Below the pieces are notes generated by a model, which was given only the letters and a program-made list of their open reading frames with translations, did not search any database and was not told the origin of the DNA. A stretch of DNA of 50,189 bases from Deltaproteobacteria bacterium UBA4427 (lineage in GTDB: Bacteria > Myxococcota_A > UBA9160 > UBA4427), in NCBI GenBank assembly GCA_002390675.1, contig DGPZ01000194.1:56526-106714 (forward strand), in the 5' to 3' direction. Each line of letters begins with the position of its first letter. The first letter of the stretch is position 1. A program made the translations under genes and the position numbers. Below, one piece after another: positions 1 to 8,798 of this stretch.

Positions 1-928
1 TCATTCCGGCGAGTCTGTTCGGGAAAAGCAGGCCGCGGCCGCTGTAGGACAGATCGGCCTAATAGAGCTCTATCAGCGCCGCTTCGCCAAGCGTGGATGC
101 CATGTCGGGCAGGTCCTTCTTACCCGCTTGGGCCTCGAAGAACACACGCGCTTCATGAATGCACGGCACACTATTCTCGAACTACTGCGACTTGGCGTTG
201 TGCCGATTGTTAACGAGAACGACACGGTTGCCACGGAAGAAATTCGCTTCGGAGATAACGACAACCTCGCCGCAACGATCGTTAATGCGGTCGAGGCCGA
301 TCTGCTAGTTATCCTTACCGACGTCGAAGGCCTCTACGAGCGAGCACCCGAAACGGGCAAACCCGTACCGCCTTTGATTCGCACAGTCGATCGCATAACA
401 CCAAAAATCGAATCCGCCGCCAGCGGCGCAGGCACACGATTTGGCAGCGGGGGTATGATCACGAAGCTCCAGGCCGCACAGACCGCCGCACGGTCAGGCG
501 CCGCCACTGTTTTGTGCCACGGCAAAACCAGCAACGTGCTTCAGAAGCTGATCGCCGGTGAAATCCACGGAACGCTCTTCGCTCCCGCCGAACGGCTGCA
601 CGTACGCAAGCATTGGATCGCTTTTACCGCGAAGACGCGCGGGCGCATCGTCATCGACAAGGGTGCCACGACCGCCCTCGAAAAACGTGGGGGCAGCCTG
701 TTGCCCGCGGGTGTTTTGCGCGTCGAAGGCCGCTTCGACATCGGTGATTCCGTCAGCTGCGTGAACGAATCGGCACGCGAGGTCGCGCGAGGTCTTGTCG
801 GCTATTCGTCTAAGGACGTTTCCGCTCTCGCGGGTCAATCGACGAAGGAAATAATCCGAGTGCTAGGATACTCCAACGGCGAGGAGATCATTCATCGCGA
901 CGATCTCGTCCTCGTAGGACACGAGTAG
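1..928 (+). CDS. proB: Glutamate 5-kinase, N-terminus outside window
   Basis: ATP-dependent phosphorylation of glutamate, first step of proline synthesis in the cytoplasm. The frame is open back to base 2, so the start lies upstream of the window. The visible part has the kinase signatures NENDTVATEEIRFGDNDN and GSGGMITKLQAA of the amino-acid-kinase fold. The last roughly 100 residues (from RGRIVIDKGA) look like the PUA domain that many bacterial ProB proteins carry. It is followed after 135 bases by proA, whose product uses the glutamyl phosphate made here. Identification is firm; only the N-terminal part is missing. Confidence 0.95.
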   Translation, partial: HSGESVREKQAAAAVGQIGLIELYQRRFAKRGCHVGQVLLTRLGLEEHTRFMNARHTILELLRLGVVPIVNENDTVATEEIRFGDNDNLAATIVNAVEADLLVILTDVEGLYERAPETGKPVPPLIRTVDRITPKIESAASGAGTRFGSGGMITKLQAAQTAARSGAATVLCHGKTSNVLQKLIAGEIHGTLFAPAERLHVRKHWIAFTAKTRGRIVIDKGATTALEKRGGSLLPAGVLRVEGRFDIGDSVSCVNESAREVARGLVGYSSKDVSALAGQSTKEIIRVLGYSNGEEIIHRDDLVLVGHE

Positions 929-1063
929 CCAATAACACTTTTCCAAGGCCTCTCCCCTGTCCATCAAACGTGGATCCCAGACGGCATCCCGCGAGACATA
1001 CAGAACAACAGCCAAAAAAAGGCAACGAGTACTAACCCCCCACTCTTTTTCGAGAAATCCGAT

Positions 1064-2362
1064 ATGTCCGACGCGAGCACTGACTCCTCCGCAATCATTC
1101 CTGACGCCGCGCTCGAGAGCGAAATTCGCGAGCTGGCACGACGCGCGCGAATCGCGAGCGAGCGGATGGGCGAGCTCTCTACCCAGGACAAGAATGCTTG
1201 GCTCGCCCGAACTGCGGAGCGCCTCGAAGCTGCTCGCGACCGCATCATGGCCGCGAACGAGCGAGACGTTCAGGCTGCTGCCGAAAAGGGCGTGCCCGAA
1301 ACGATGCGCAATCGACTCGGCATTTCTGACGGCAAATGGGCCGATATGATCCAGGGGCTCCTGGACGTAATCGCCCTACCTGATCCCGTCGGGCGTATTT
1401 CGAACCACAGCGTTCGGCCAAACGGGTTGCGCGTTGGTCAAATGGCGATTCCGCTCGGCGTAATCGCGATGATCTACGAATCGCGACCTAATGTAACGGT
1501 AGATGCGGCGGCGCTTTGCCTGAAGGCGGGCAACGCAGTAGTGCTGCGCGGCGGGACTGAAGCGTTTCATTCCAACCAAGCGCTCGGCTGCGAGCTTCGA
1601 GCAGCGGCACGTGATACCGGGATTCCCGAGGACGCGATCACGATTTTGCCCACGACGGATCGCGCAGCCATAGACGTGATGCTTAAGCTGAACGATTCGA
1701 TTGATCTCGTGATTCCCCGCGGCGGCTCCGGCCTAATCCGAAAGGTCATCGCCGAATCGACGATTCCGGTCATCGCTCATGATGCTGGCGTATGTCACGT
1801 CTTCCTTGACGAATCAGCCGATCCCGACATGGCCGTCGGAATTGTGCATGAATCAAAGCTGCGACAGATGCCCGTTTGCAACGGCCTAGAGACACTGCTT
1901 TGCCACAGAGGCGCCTCAGCCACTGTGCTGCCTAACGTCCTTAAGAATCTGCACGAACACGGCGTTGAAATCCGTGGCTGCGCAACCACTTGCGAATTAT
2001 TCGGAGATGCTGTCCCTGCCGCAGAAGCCGACTGGGCCGAAGAATTTCTTGCGCCGGTTTTAGCGGTTCGCGTCGTCGATTCGATGGACGCGGCAATCGA
2101 ACATATCCGTACCTACGGCTCCGACCATACTGAGATCATCGTCACCGAGAATTACACCAACAGCCAGAATTGGCTGCGACGCGTGAATTCCTCGACGGTC
2201 GGCGTGAATTGCGCCACAGGTTTCTCTGACGGATTCCAGTTAGGCCTCGGCGCTGAAATTGGAATTTCGACCTCCAAGCTCCACGCCTACGGCCCCATGG
2301 GCCTCGAAGGACTCACGACCCGCAAGTTCATCTTGATGGGGGACGGGCAGCTTCGGGGATGA
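1064..2362 (+). CDS. proA: Gamma-glutamyl phosphate reductase
   Basis: NADPH-dependent reduction of glutamyl 5-phosphate to glutamate semialdehyde, second step of proline synthesis. At 432 residues it has the usual family length. The catalytic cysteine is Cys272 in MPVCNGLETLL, and the family stretches IYESRPNVTVDAA and VIPRGGSGLI are intact. The ATG at 1064 gives a family-like N-terminus, although no strong ribosome binding site precedes it. It lies directly downstream of proB and 49 bases ahead of nadD, so the run proB-proA-nadD-rsfS is probably one transcription unit. Confidence 0.96.
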   Translation: MSDASTDSSAIIPDAALESEIRELARRARIASERMGELSTQDKNAWLARTAERLEAARDRIMAANERDVQAAAEKGVPETMRNRLGISDGKWADMIQGLLDVIALPDPVGRISNHSVRPNGLRVGQMAIPLGVIAMIYESRPNVTVDAAALCLKAGNAVVLRGGTEAFHSNQALGCELRAAARDTGIPEDAITILPTTDRAAIDVMLKLNDSIDLVIPRGGSGLIRKVIAESTIPVIAHDAGVCHVFLDESADPDMAVGIVHESKLRQMPVCNGLETLLCHRGASATVLPNVLKNLHEHGVEIRGCATTCELFGDAVPAAEADWAEEFLAPVLAVRVVDSMDAAIEHIRTYGSDHTEIIVTENYTNSQNWLRRVNSSTVGVNCATGFSDGFQLGLGAEIGISTSKLHAYGPMGLEGLTTRKFILMGDGQLRG

Positions 2363-2411
2363 ACTCTTCATTTGCCGAGCCTAATCGCGGGCGCGATCAA
2401 CGGGATCTCCA

Positions 2412-3098
2412 ATGAACGCCGGACGAATTGGGCTCTTCGGAGGCACTTTCAACCCCATTCATCTGGGTCATCTCCGGGCAGCAGAAGAAGTTTGTGAGGC
2501 GCTCGATCTCGGACGCGTGCTCTTCATTCCGAGTCATACGCCGCCACACAAAGATGGCGATCAAAACGATCCGATCGCCAGCGCCGAACAACGCCTCGAA
2601 TGGGTTGAGCTCGCGATCGCGGCGCAAAAGTCTTTCTCCGTCGATCGGATCGAGATCGATCGGGAGGGGCGCTCGTATCTAGTCGACACGTTACGCGCGA
2701 TTCGCGATCGCGAGACAGGGCGACGGAAGATGGTCTTTATCTTGGGCGAGGATGCCTATGCCGAGATGGGCGAATGGCGCGATCCAGAGGGAATTTTCGG
2801 CCTGACCGACTTGGCCGTCATGACTAGACCTCCGGGTCAGCTCGCGAGCCTTGCTGATAGAATGCCGCCCGTGGCACGCGATCTTTATACCTTATCTGAA
2901 GACGGCCAAAGCGCGGTTCATCACGAAGCCGGCACTCGAATAGACCTCGTTCCCATTTCGGCTCTCGACATCTCCTCGAGCAAGATTCGAGAAGCTTGCC
3001 GAGCGGGTCGCTCGATCCGTTTCCTAGTCCCCGAAACAATTCGGGAACCCATCGAGGTCAGCGAGCGCTATGGTCAAAAGCCGCTCGATAATGCCTAA
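2412..3098 (+). CDS. nadD: Nicotinate-nucleotide adenylyltransferase
   Basis: Transfers AMP from ATP to nicotinate mononucleotide in NAD synthesis. The N-terminal nucleotidyltransferase motif GGTFNPIHLGH carries the (H/T)xGH signature, and the C-terminal SSSKIREACRAG corresponds to the family's ISSTxIR motif. Length (228 residues) is typical. The nadD-rsfS neighbourhood is widely conserved in bacteria, which supports the assignment. The ATG at 2412 places the Rossmann strand RIGLFGGTFNP right at the N-terminus, so the start is convincing. Confidence 0.95.
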   Translation: MNAGRIGLFGGTFNPIHLGHLRAAEEVCEALDLGRVLFIPSHTPPHKDGDQNDPIASAEQRLEWVELAIAAQKSFSVDRIEIDREGRSYLVDTLRAIRDRETGRRKMVFILGEDAYAEMGEWRDPEGIFGLTDLAVMTRPPGQLASLADRMPPVARDLYTLSEDGQSAVHHEAGTRIDLVPISALDISSSKIREACRAGRSIRFLVPETIREPIEVSERYGQKPLDNA

Positions 3099-3193
3099 AC
3101 AAGCGCCCGCCCCCGTCTATCTACGAGGCGACTCGCGTCCGGCCAGAGCAACGCCGCGGCACTCCACACGGAGGCCGCGAGAGGAGACAATCC

Positions 3194-3667
3194 GTGGATC
3201 CCACAGATCCGAAGCAAAAAGCACGCTGGATTATTGAAGCGGCGCTCGAGGTGAAGGCTGAAATCCCCATCGCTCTCGATATGCGCGCCCTCACGTCGTA
3301 CGCGGATTCCTTCATCGTCCTGACCGGCCGTTCAGATCGCCAGGTCCGGTCCATTTCAGAAGCAATCGTTCATGCACTCAAGGGACATGGAGAGCCACCA
3401 CTCGGCGTCGAAGGTCTCGATGAAGGCAATTGGGTCCTGATCGACTGCAACGATGCGATCGTCCACGTTTTCGACCCTGAGACTCGTGAGCAATATGACC
3501 TCGAGCGTCTCTGGCGCGACGCCAAGCGGATTGATGTCGGAATTGAAGGGGTCGACCCAAACCCCTCCCCGGCAATCGCCAGCGTCGAGGACGAAGAAAT
3601 CAACAGCGCCATCAACAGCGACGAAGACGAAGACGAAGACAACGGAAGCGCAGATCCCACCGCGTAG
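3194..3667 (+). CDS. rsfS: Ribosomal silencing factor RsfS
   Basis: Iojap/DUF143 protein that binds ribosomal protein uL14 and blocks subunit joining when nutrients are low. The core runs to about residue 120 and shows DMRALTSYADSFIV, GVEGLDEGNWVLID and VHVFDPETREQYDLE, all typical of the family. The start is a GTG at 3194, supported by the purine-rich GAGGAGA seven bases upstream. Unlike typical RsfS it has a C-terminal tail of about 35 residues rich in Asp and Glu (DEDEDED). The 12-base tandem repeat begins just past its stop codon. Confidence 0.94.
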   Translation: MDPTDPKQKARWIIEAALEVKAEIPIALDMRALTSYADSFIVLTGRSDRQVRSISEAIVHALKGHGEPPLGVEGLDEGNWVLIDCNDAIVHVFDPETREQYDLERLWRDAKRIDVGIEGVDPNPSPAIASVEDEEINSAINSDEDEDEDNGSADPTA

Positions 3668-3677
3668 ACCGATCTCT

Positions 3678-3745
3678 TTTTGCGCTTCTTTTTGCGCCTC
3701 TCTCTACGCCTCTCTTTGCGCCTCTCTTTGCGCCTCTCTCTACCC
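3678..3745 (+). repeat. 12-bp pyrimidine-rich tandem repeat
   Basis: About five and a half copies of a 12-base unit close to CTTTGCGCCTCT, with units starting near 3678, 3690, 3702, 3714 and 3726 and a partial copy at 3738. Two positions vary between copies (TTG/CTA, CTT/TTT). It fills most of the gap between rsfS and the ComF-type gene and does not encode a plausible protein. Unit number could vary between strains by slippage. Confidence 0.85.
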
Positions 3746-3802
3746 ATATTCGTATCCGGCCCCGACTAACACGACCCCCGTCGCGTGAGATCGAAATGAA
3801 GC

Positions 3803-4699
3803 ATGAGTATGTCGGATGGTTCCTGGGAATCGGTGCAGCAGACAAGCTTGCCAAGCCGCACGAAACGGTCAAGATTGAGAGGTTGGGCGACGGGTCTAAT
3901 AGAGGCCATTCTTCCGACCCATTGCACGATCTGCGGCGTTTACATCGGAGATCCTCAAGTAAACCGAGCGTTCTGCGCGGCTTGTCTTGGTGCGTTGCCT
4001 TGGTGGAGACATGCGGATGGCTGCCCGAAATGTGGCGACCTAACTTCGACTTCGACGGATCTGTCTAGTCGTATCGATGCTGCTTGCCCGCGATGCCTAG
4101 CAAATGGAAGCCCTCTCCATAGGTGCCATGTTTTGCTTCGATACGAAGCGCACATAAGGCGTTGGGTGCCAGGCTTCAAGAACGCACCCGGTGTCTTCGG
4201 CCCGTCGATTCCGATCCTTAGGTCCCTCGACTCGCTGGTGGATGCTCTGGGCCACCAGCTTTCCCACCAACTTGCCGGCACCCTCGACCTCGTAACCAGT
4301 ATTCCGATTCATCCCCATCGCTTTCGCACACGCGGATTCAATCAGGCAGACTGGATCGCGACGCGGCTCGCACGGCGGCTGGCTCTCCCCTTCGATCCAA
4401 GCTGTCTTCGCAGGACTCGGCACACGCAACCGCAAGCCTCACTCGCCGGGATCGCGCGGCATCGAAACGTCGGGGGCGCGTTCAGGGCCCGACCTATGGT
4501 CGAGCGCGATCTGCGTATCGGGTTGGTCGACGATGTCCTGACGACGGGAAGCACCCTCGAAGCGGCCGGGAACGCCCTGCTCGAGGCCGGTGCAATCGAA
4601 GTGCGCGCCATCACCCTCGCGGCAACCCTGCCCCCCGCGGCGCGCAGCCCCCGAAGAGCGGCGGAACGGCCGGACTGCCCCTATGATGCTTACCCTTAA
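3803..4699 (+). CDS. ComF family phosphoribosyltransferase-like protein
   Basis: ComF proteins act with the DNA-uptake machinery in naturally competent bacteria, but homologues occur widely with unclear roles. Residues about 40-110 hold four CxxC-type pairs (CTIC, CAAC, CPKC, CPRC) that look like a zinc-binding region. The C-terminal half is a type I phosphoribosyltransferase fold with IGLVDDVLTTGST as the PRPP-binding loop and RFRTRGFNQAD as the family signature. No other competence gene is nearby. The ATG at 3803 was taken; a second ATG two codons later is equally possible. Confidence 0.9.
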   Translation: MSMSDGSWESVQQTSLPSRTKRSRLRGWATGLIEAILPTHCTICGVYIGDPQVNRAFCAACLGALPWWRHADGCPKCGDLTSTSTDLSSRIDAACPRCLANGSPLHRCHVLLRYEAHIRRWVPGFKNAPGVFGPSIPILRSLDSLVDALGHQLSHQLAGTLDLVTSIPIHPHRFRTRGFNQADWIATRLARRLALPFDPSCLRRTRHTQPQASLAGIARHRNVGGAFRARPMVERDLRIGLVDDVLTTGSTLEAAGNALLEAGAIEVRAITLAATLPPAARSPRRAAERPDCPYDAYP

Positions 4700-4821
4700 A
4701 AGCGTATGCCCGGATCGACCTTAGAAATAAGTCTCCTCCGAAATACCCTCTAGAAGTCTTCCGGCCCTGCCGAATAGTCAGGATCGTACATGCCGCAACC
4801 GCGGCTTTTCAGGAGCCCGAC

Positions 4822-5433
4822 ATGTTCTCGTTTTCCCGCGCCACCTTCCCGCTCACAGCCCTCCAAAGTATGGCCCTCGGCGCCATCCTCGCCGCCTCAT
4901 TTTGCTCCTTTGCAACGAGCGCACTCGCCGATCACCACGAAGCGGGGGAAGCAAAGGCCGAGGCAGCCGTCGAGGTTTCTGACTCCTACAAAAAGGCCAT
5001 GCGCCTGTACCTAGAGTCTCAGGGCTCAGTCGCGATCATCGGCGAAAACGTTGCCTACGGTGCCGCGAATGAAACCCTCATGGCGATCCAGAATTCTGGT
5101 GCGCAGGTCACTGAGCAGATGCAAACCATCGTGCTTGAGGAAGCACTCGATGCTTTCGGCAAGCACTTCGGAGACCTCGACGTTCTCACACGACTCTGGG
5201 CTCCGGTCTACGCGAAGCATTTCAGCGAAGCCGAACTCAAGGAGATGGGCGCCTTTTTTGAGTCTCCGGTTGGAAAGAAGCTCCTTGAGCTCGGCCCACC
5301 GATCAATCAAGACGGAATGGCTGCAGTCCAGGCGGAAAGCTTTTCGGTTTCGCCGGAATTCCAGCTCGGAGTCGACGCGCGCTTCCGTGAAGCTGGCATC
5401 GTCGGCGACCAGGCGCCCACTCCCGCGCCCTAA
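4822..5433 (+). CDS. Secreted DUF2059 domain protein
   Basis: A 203-residue protein with a signal peptide-like N-terminus: a hydrophobic run around residues 12-35 ends at ATSALA-DHH, a good signal peptidase I site. The mature part holds a DUF2059-type helical domain, recognisable by YAKHFSEAELKEMGAFFESP followed by VGKKL. The function of this family is unknown. Start ATG at 4822 lies shortly after AGGAG. It is the last plus-strand gene before a convergent run of minus-strand genes. Confidence 0.82.
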   Translation: MFSFSRATFPLTALQSMALGAILAASFCSFATSALADHHEAGEAKAEAAVEVSDSYKKAMRLYLESQGSVAIIGENVAYGAANETLMAIQNSGAQVTEQMQTIVLEEALDAFGKHFGDLDVLTRLWAPVYAKHFSEAELKEMGAFFESPVGKKLLELGPPINQDGMAAVQAESFSVSPEFQLGVDARFREAGIVGDQAPTPAP

Positions 5434-5516
5434 GCGAAAGGCTCCCTGGATGAGGACCGGGCGACCCTCCTACTGAGGGCCCCGCATGCTAGGCCCGACG
5501 CAGCTCGATCCCGTCT

Positions 5517-6281
5517 TTAGCTCGACCGCATCTTCAAGTAGTCGCGGCGGATTTGCCCGCATTCTTCGTCAACGAATGCAGTGACGAGCCCGTCCGCGTC
5601 AGCCCAGCTTCGCCCCGTCCCGACCATTTGATCGGTGACCGCATTCACGTGGCGCTTCGTCGAGAAGAGCGCGTGGCCTGCCTTGGCAGCGAGTGATGCG
5701 GCAAGGGCATCGACTTCGGCGTCAAGGGCATCCGCCGGGACGACGCGGTTCAAGAAGCCGGCAGCCTTTGCTTCATTCGCATCAAAAGGCCGACACGTCA
5801 ACACCAGTTCCTTGGTTAGCGCGGGACCTAACTCTCTCACCAAGCGCGGGATCCCTCCCCAGGCGAGCGGGATTCCTAGATCGACCTCGGGAATCGAAAA
5901 CTTCGCCTCGACGCTCGCGATTCTTAAATCGCAGGCCGCGGCGAGCACCAGGCCACCACCGACGCACCAGCCCTGAATCCGCGCAATCGCCAATGCGCGC
6001 ATCGATTCCAGCGACTCCGCCATCCGGCGACCGATCTCCGCGATCTCATGGGTCGATTTGTCTTGTTTGCCCCCGAAGCTCTTAAGGTCGGCACCTGCGG
6101 AGAAAGCACGCCCCGCGCCGGAAACGATCACCACCTTCGCTTCGGTCTCCTCATCGAAATACCGGGCAGCTAACGCGATCTCCTCAAGCGCCTCAGACGA
6201 GAGTGGATTCAATTTATCCGGTCGATTGAGTTCGAGCCGGCCGATGGATCCGTCGATTTCAGTGCGAAGTGTCTTAAACAC
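5517..6281 (-). CDS. Enoyl-CoA hydratase/isomerase family protein
   Basis: Crotonase-fold protein of 254 residues. The oxyanion-hole region SAGADLKSF and the GGGLVLAAACDLRIA stretch are clear. Aligned by eye with rat mitochondrial enoyl-CoA hydratase, the second catalytic glutamate is present in IPEVDLG. The first, which follows GGGC in the rat enzyme, is Val here. The pattern therefore fits an isomerase or another crotonase reaction better than a classical hydratase. No partner beta-oxidation gene is adjacent; the acyl-CoA dehydrogenase lies 26 kb away. Confidence 0.88.
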   Translation of the reverse strand: MFKTLRTEIDGSIGRLELNRPDKLNPLSSEALEEIALAARYFDEETEAKVVIVSGAGRAFSAGADLKSFGGKQDKSTHEIAEIGRRMAESLESMRALAIARIQGWCVGGGLVLAAACDLRIASVEAKFSIPEVDLGIPLAWGGIPRLVRELGPALTKELVLTCRPFDANEAKAAGFLNRVVPADALDAEVDALAASLAAKAGHALFSTKRHVNAVTDQMVGTGRSWADADGLVTAFVDEECGQIRRDYLKMRSS

Positions 6282-6477
6282 GAAAATTCCTTAGGCGATC
6301 TCTGCTCTAATCGCAGGCGCCAACTGGGGGATCATTTCTCGGTCGATTATCGCGTTGCGCGTCGCCAAGGCACCCTAACCCTACCTAACAATTAGATCGA
6401 CGTGATCGTCGCGAAGCCTACCGTGCTGGCACTCTACCCTGAGCGGCCGCCGAACTCGCGCCCGACACGTCCAAGGC

Positions 6478-7569
6478 CTAACTTTTGCCTTCGGCCCGCC
6501 TGTGCGCGACTGCCACGGATTCCGCGATCGTATGTCGCAAACGCTCGGGATCGACGGGCTTCTTAAAGATCACGCCTTCGAGACCTTCTATGCGGCTGCG
6601 TTTGATAATGTGGTCCTTGTCGTAGTGAAACGCGGTCATCATCAAGACAGGCATATCCGGATAGCTCTTTCGCACTTTTTGATAAAGCTCGTGACCGTCC
6701 ATCTGCGGCATAACGACATCGGAGAGCAGCAAGTCGAAGTGTGCTCGCCCGAGAGCCGCGAGGGCTTCCTCTCCGTTTTCAGCAGTCTCTACGATGCACC
6801 CGTCGACTTCGAGCATTTCCTGCAGCGTGCGACTGATTCCGTCGTCGTCGTCCGCAACGAGAATACGCAGTCCTGCTAGGCGCTCGTCGGGTTCGTGCCG
6901 CTTCCGATCTTCGCTACGCAAATCGATCATGCGTGCCGAAGACACGTAGTTTGTCGTCTCGTAACTGTCGGTATTGACCATGTCCGTCAATCTTTCGACT
7001 ACTTCAGTGATCTTGCCCACTTCACGACGAATCGCATCCAGACGTTCATTTTCAACGGACGAATCTCCTTCGCCTGCGAGATTCGCAATATCATTTTCGA
7101 GCAATGTCGCCTGGTTAACGATAACCGCGAGGGGATTATTGATCTCGTGAGAGAGTCCGATCGCGACTTCGCCTAACGTTGCGAGTTGATCCTTGCGGAG
7201 AATTTCGCGAAGGTCCTTGGCGAAACCGATCGTCCCGTCTTCCAGCCCGGCTTCGTCGAAGAGGATTGTGCCGCTAATCGCGACGGGGATCGATTCGCCG
7301 CTACGCGCGACGAATTTAGTTTCTAGGGTGTTACAGACACCAAGTCCACCATGTTCGGGACCGCGCATAATCTCGCTGACACGGCGCGCCTCTTTGACGC
7401 TCGGGTAGAAGAGACCAACAAACTGACCGATAACTTCTTCTTCCTCATATCCGAGTGAAGCGTGGGCACCGTCATTAAAATAAACGACCCGACCTTTGCG
7501 GTCGGTGCCGACTATGATGTCCGGCGAGCTCTTCGTAAGTTGTTCGAAGTGTTCCCGCGTGAGACTCAT
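6478..7569 (-). CDS. PAS-HisKA-receiver protein without ATPase domain
   Basis: A 363-residue signalling protein. Residues 1-120 form a PAS domain (SPDIIVGTDRKGRVVYFND). Residues 125-200 form a dimerisation/phosphoacceptor helix pair with the H-box GLSHEINNPL (His141). Residues 233-352 form a receiver domain with the acidic cluster ADDDD, phosphoacceptor Asp284 (LLLSDVVMPQMDG) and conserved Lys337. The HATPase_c domain that should lie between HisKA and receiver is absent: only about 35 linker residues are there. It probably cannot phosphorylate itself and may act as a phosphorelay intermediate. A GGAAG ribosome binding site precedes the ATG at 7569. Confidence 0.88.
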   Translation of the reverse strand: MSLTREHFEQLTKSSPDIIVGTDRKGRVVYFNDGAHASLGYEEEEVIGQFVGLFYPSVKEARRVSEIMRGPEHGGLGVCNTLETKFVARSGESIPVAISGTILFDEAGLEDGTIGFAKDLREILRKDQLATLGEVAIGLSHEINNPLAVIVNQATLLENDIANLAGEGDSSVENERLDAIRREVGKITEVVERLTDMVNTDSYETTNYVSSARMIDLRSEDRKRHEPDERLAGLRILVADDDDGISRTLQEMLEVDGCIVETAENGEEALAALGRAHFDLLLSDVVMPQMDGHELYQKVRKSYPDMPVLMMTAFHYDKDHIIKRSRIEGLEGVIFKKPVDPERLRHTIAESVAVAHRRAEGKS

Positions 7570-7628
7570 GTGCAGCTTCCACTCACTCTACTAACTCCCT
7601 TCCGGTCTTCGTCGCTTGCGGCTCGTGA

Positions 7629-8564
7629 TCAGCCGATGCCCTGTTCAGCCAGCCAGCGCTCAGCATCGATCGCCGCCATGCAACCTGTACCTGCCGCCGT
7701 AACCGCTTGGCGATAGACCGGGTCCGCGACGTCACCGCACGCAAAAACCCCTTCGATCGACGTAAGCGACGTTCCCGGCTTCACCTTCAAGTAGTCCGCA
7801 TCGTCGAAGTCGAGCTGATTCTTGAAGAGTGACGTGTTCGGCTGATGCCCGATCGCAATAAACAGCGCCTCTATGTCAATCTCGCGGGTTGTCCCATCGC
7901 GAAGATCCTTGAGTCGCACGCCGGTCACGAACTCGCTGCCTAGCACTTCGTCGACTTCCGAATGCCACGCAAACTCGATCTTCTCATTCGCCAGCGCGCG
8001 CTCAGCCATTATCTTCGACGCGCGAAGCTCACCGCGGCGATGAATTAAAGTGACCTTGGTTGCGAAGCGCGTTAGGAAGAGCGCCTCTTCCATCGCGGTA
8101 TCGCCACCGCCGACAACCGCCATCGGCTTATTGCGGAAGAGTGCGCCATCGCACGTCGCACAGGCTGATACGCCGAGGTTCACGAACTTCTCTTCCGAGG
8201 GCAGACCTAACCAACGAGCGGACGCGCCCGTCGCGACCACGACGGCATCCGCCGTGTAGTTCTTACCCGCCGTCGTTACCTTGAAGGGCCGTTCGGAGAA
8301 ATCGACTGAAGTCGCGTCTTCGAAAAGGAGCTCGGTTCCGAAGCGTTCCGCTTGCTTCTGGAACTCTTCCATCATCTGGGGCCCGGTCACTCCGTCGGGA
8401 TAGCCGGGATAATTTTCGACATCGGTCGTGATCATCAGCTGGCCGCCAAAGTTCAGACCCGCGAGCATCAAAGGCTCGAGTCCGGCGCGTGCCATGTAGA
8501 TGGCGGCTGTGTAGCCCGCCGGCCCGCTGCCGATGATGAGCACGCGTCGGTGCGGGGACTCCAT
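7629..8564 (-). CDS. trxB: Thioredoxin-disulfide reductase
   Basis: NADPH-dependent flavoprotein that reduces thioredoxin. It has the FAD-binding GSGPAGYTAAIYMARAG near the N-terminus, the redox-active CATC pair (Cys135, Cys138) in SACATCDGALF, the NADPH-binding GGGDTAMEEALF and the C-terminal FAD motif GVFACGDV. Length (311 residues) is standard for the low-molecular-weight class. The start at 8564 is supported by AGGAGA four bases upstream. It lies 59 bases ahead of the PAS-HisKA-receiver gene and may share its transcript. Confidence 0.96.
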   Translation of the reverse strand: MESPHRRVLIIGSGPAGYTAAIYMARAGLEPLMLAGLNFGGQLMITTDVENYPGYPDGVTGPQMMEEFQKQAERFGTELLFEDATSVDFSERPFKVTTAGKNYTADAVVVATGASARWLGLPSEEKFVNLGVSACATCDGALFRNKPMAVVGGGDTAMEEALFLTRFATKVTLIHRRGELRASKIMAERALANEKIEFAWHSEVDEVLGSEFVTGVRLKDLRDGTTREIDIEALFIAIGHQPNTSLFKNQLDFDDADYLKVKPGTSLTSIEGVFACGDVADPVYRQAVTAAGTGCMAAIDAERWLAEQGIG

Positions 8565-8798
8565 GCGATCTCCTTTTCGCGCGCCGCTTCATTTCGCGAG
8601 AGCGAGTACTTCGTCCGCAGTCCTTCGGACGAAATCGAAGTCTACGACCACGCCCAGTCGCTCGCTACCCGAATTAATCGAGGAGACGTGCTCTCCGGTT
8701 CATTTCGATCAGTCTTCGCAGACTGGAATTTTCGACACCCATTCGGCGGTGCGATCACGAAGACCGGCGATCCCGACGGACCGTCAGTCGCGCACGAA

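Noticed and set aside
6361..6390. CCTAAC repeats resembling telomere repeats (CCCTAACCCTACCTAAC)
   Set aside because: Two imperfect units in a bacterial intergenic region are too few to be telomeric; they belong to the general excess of CCTAAC.
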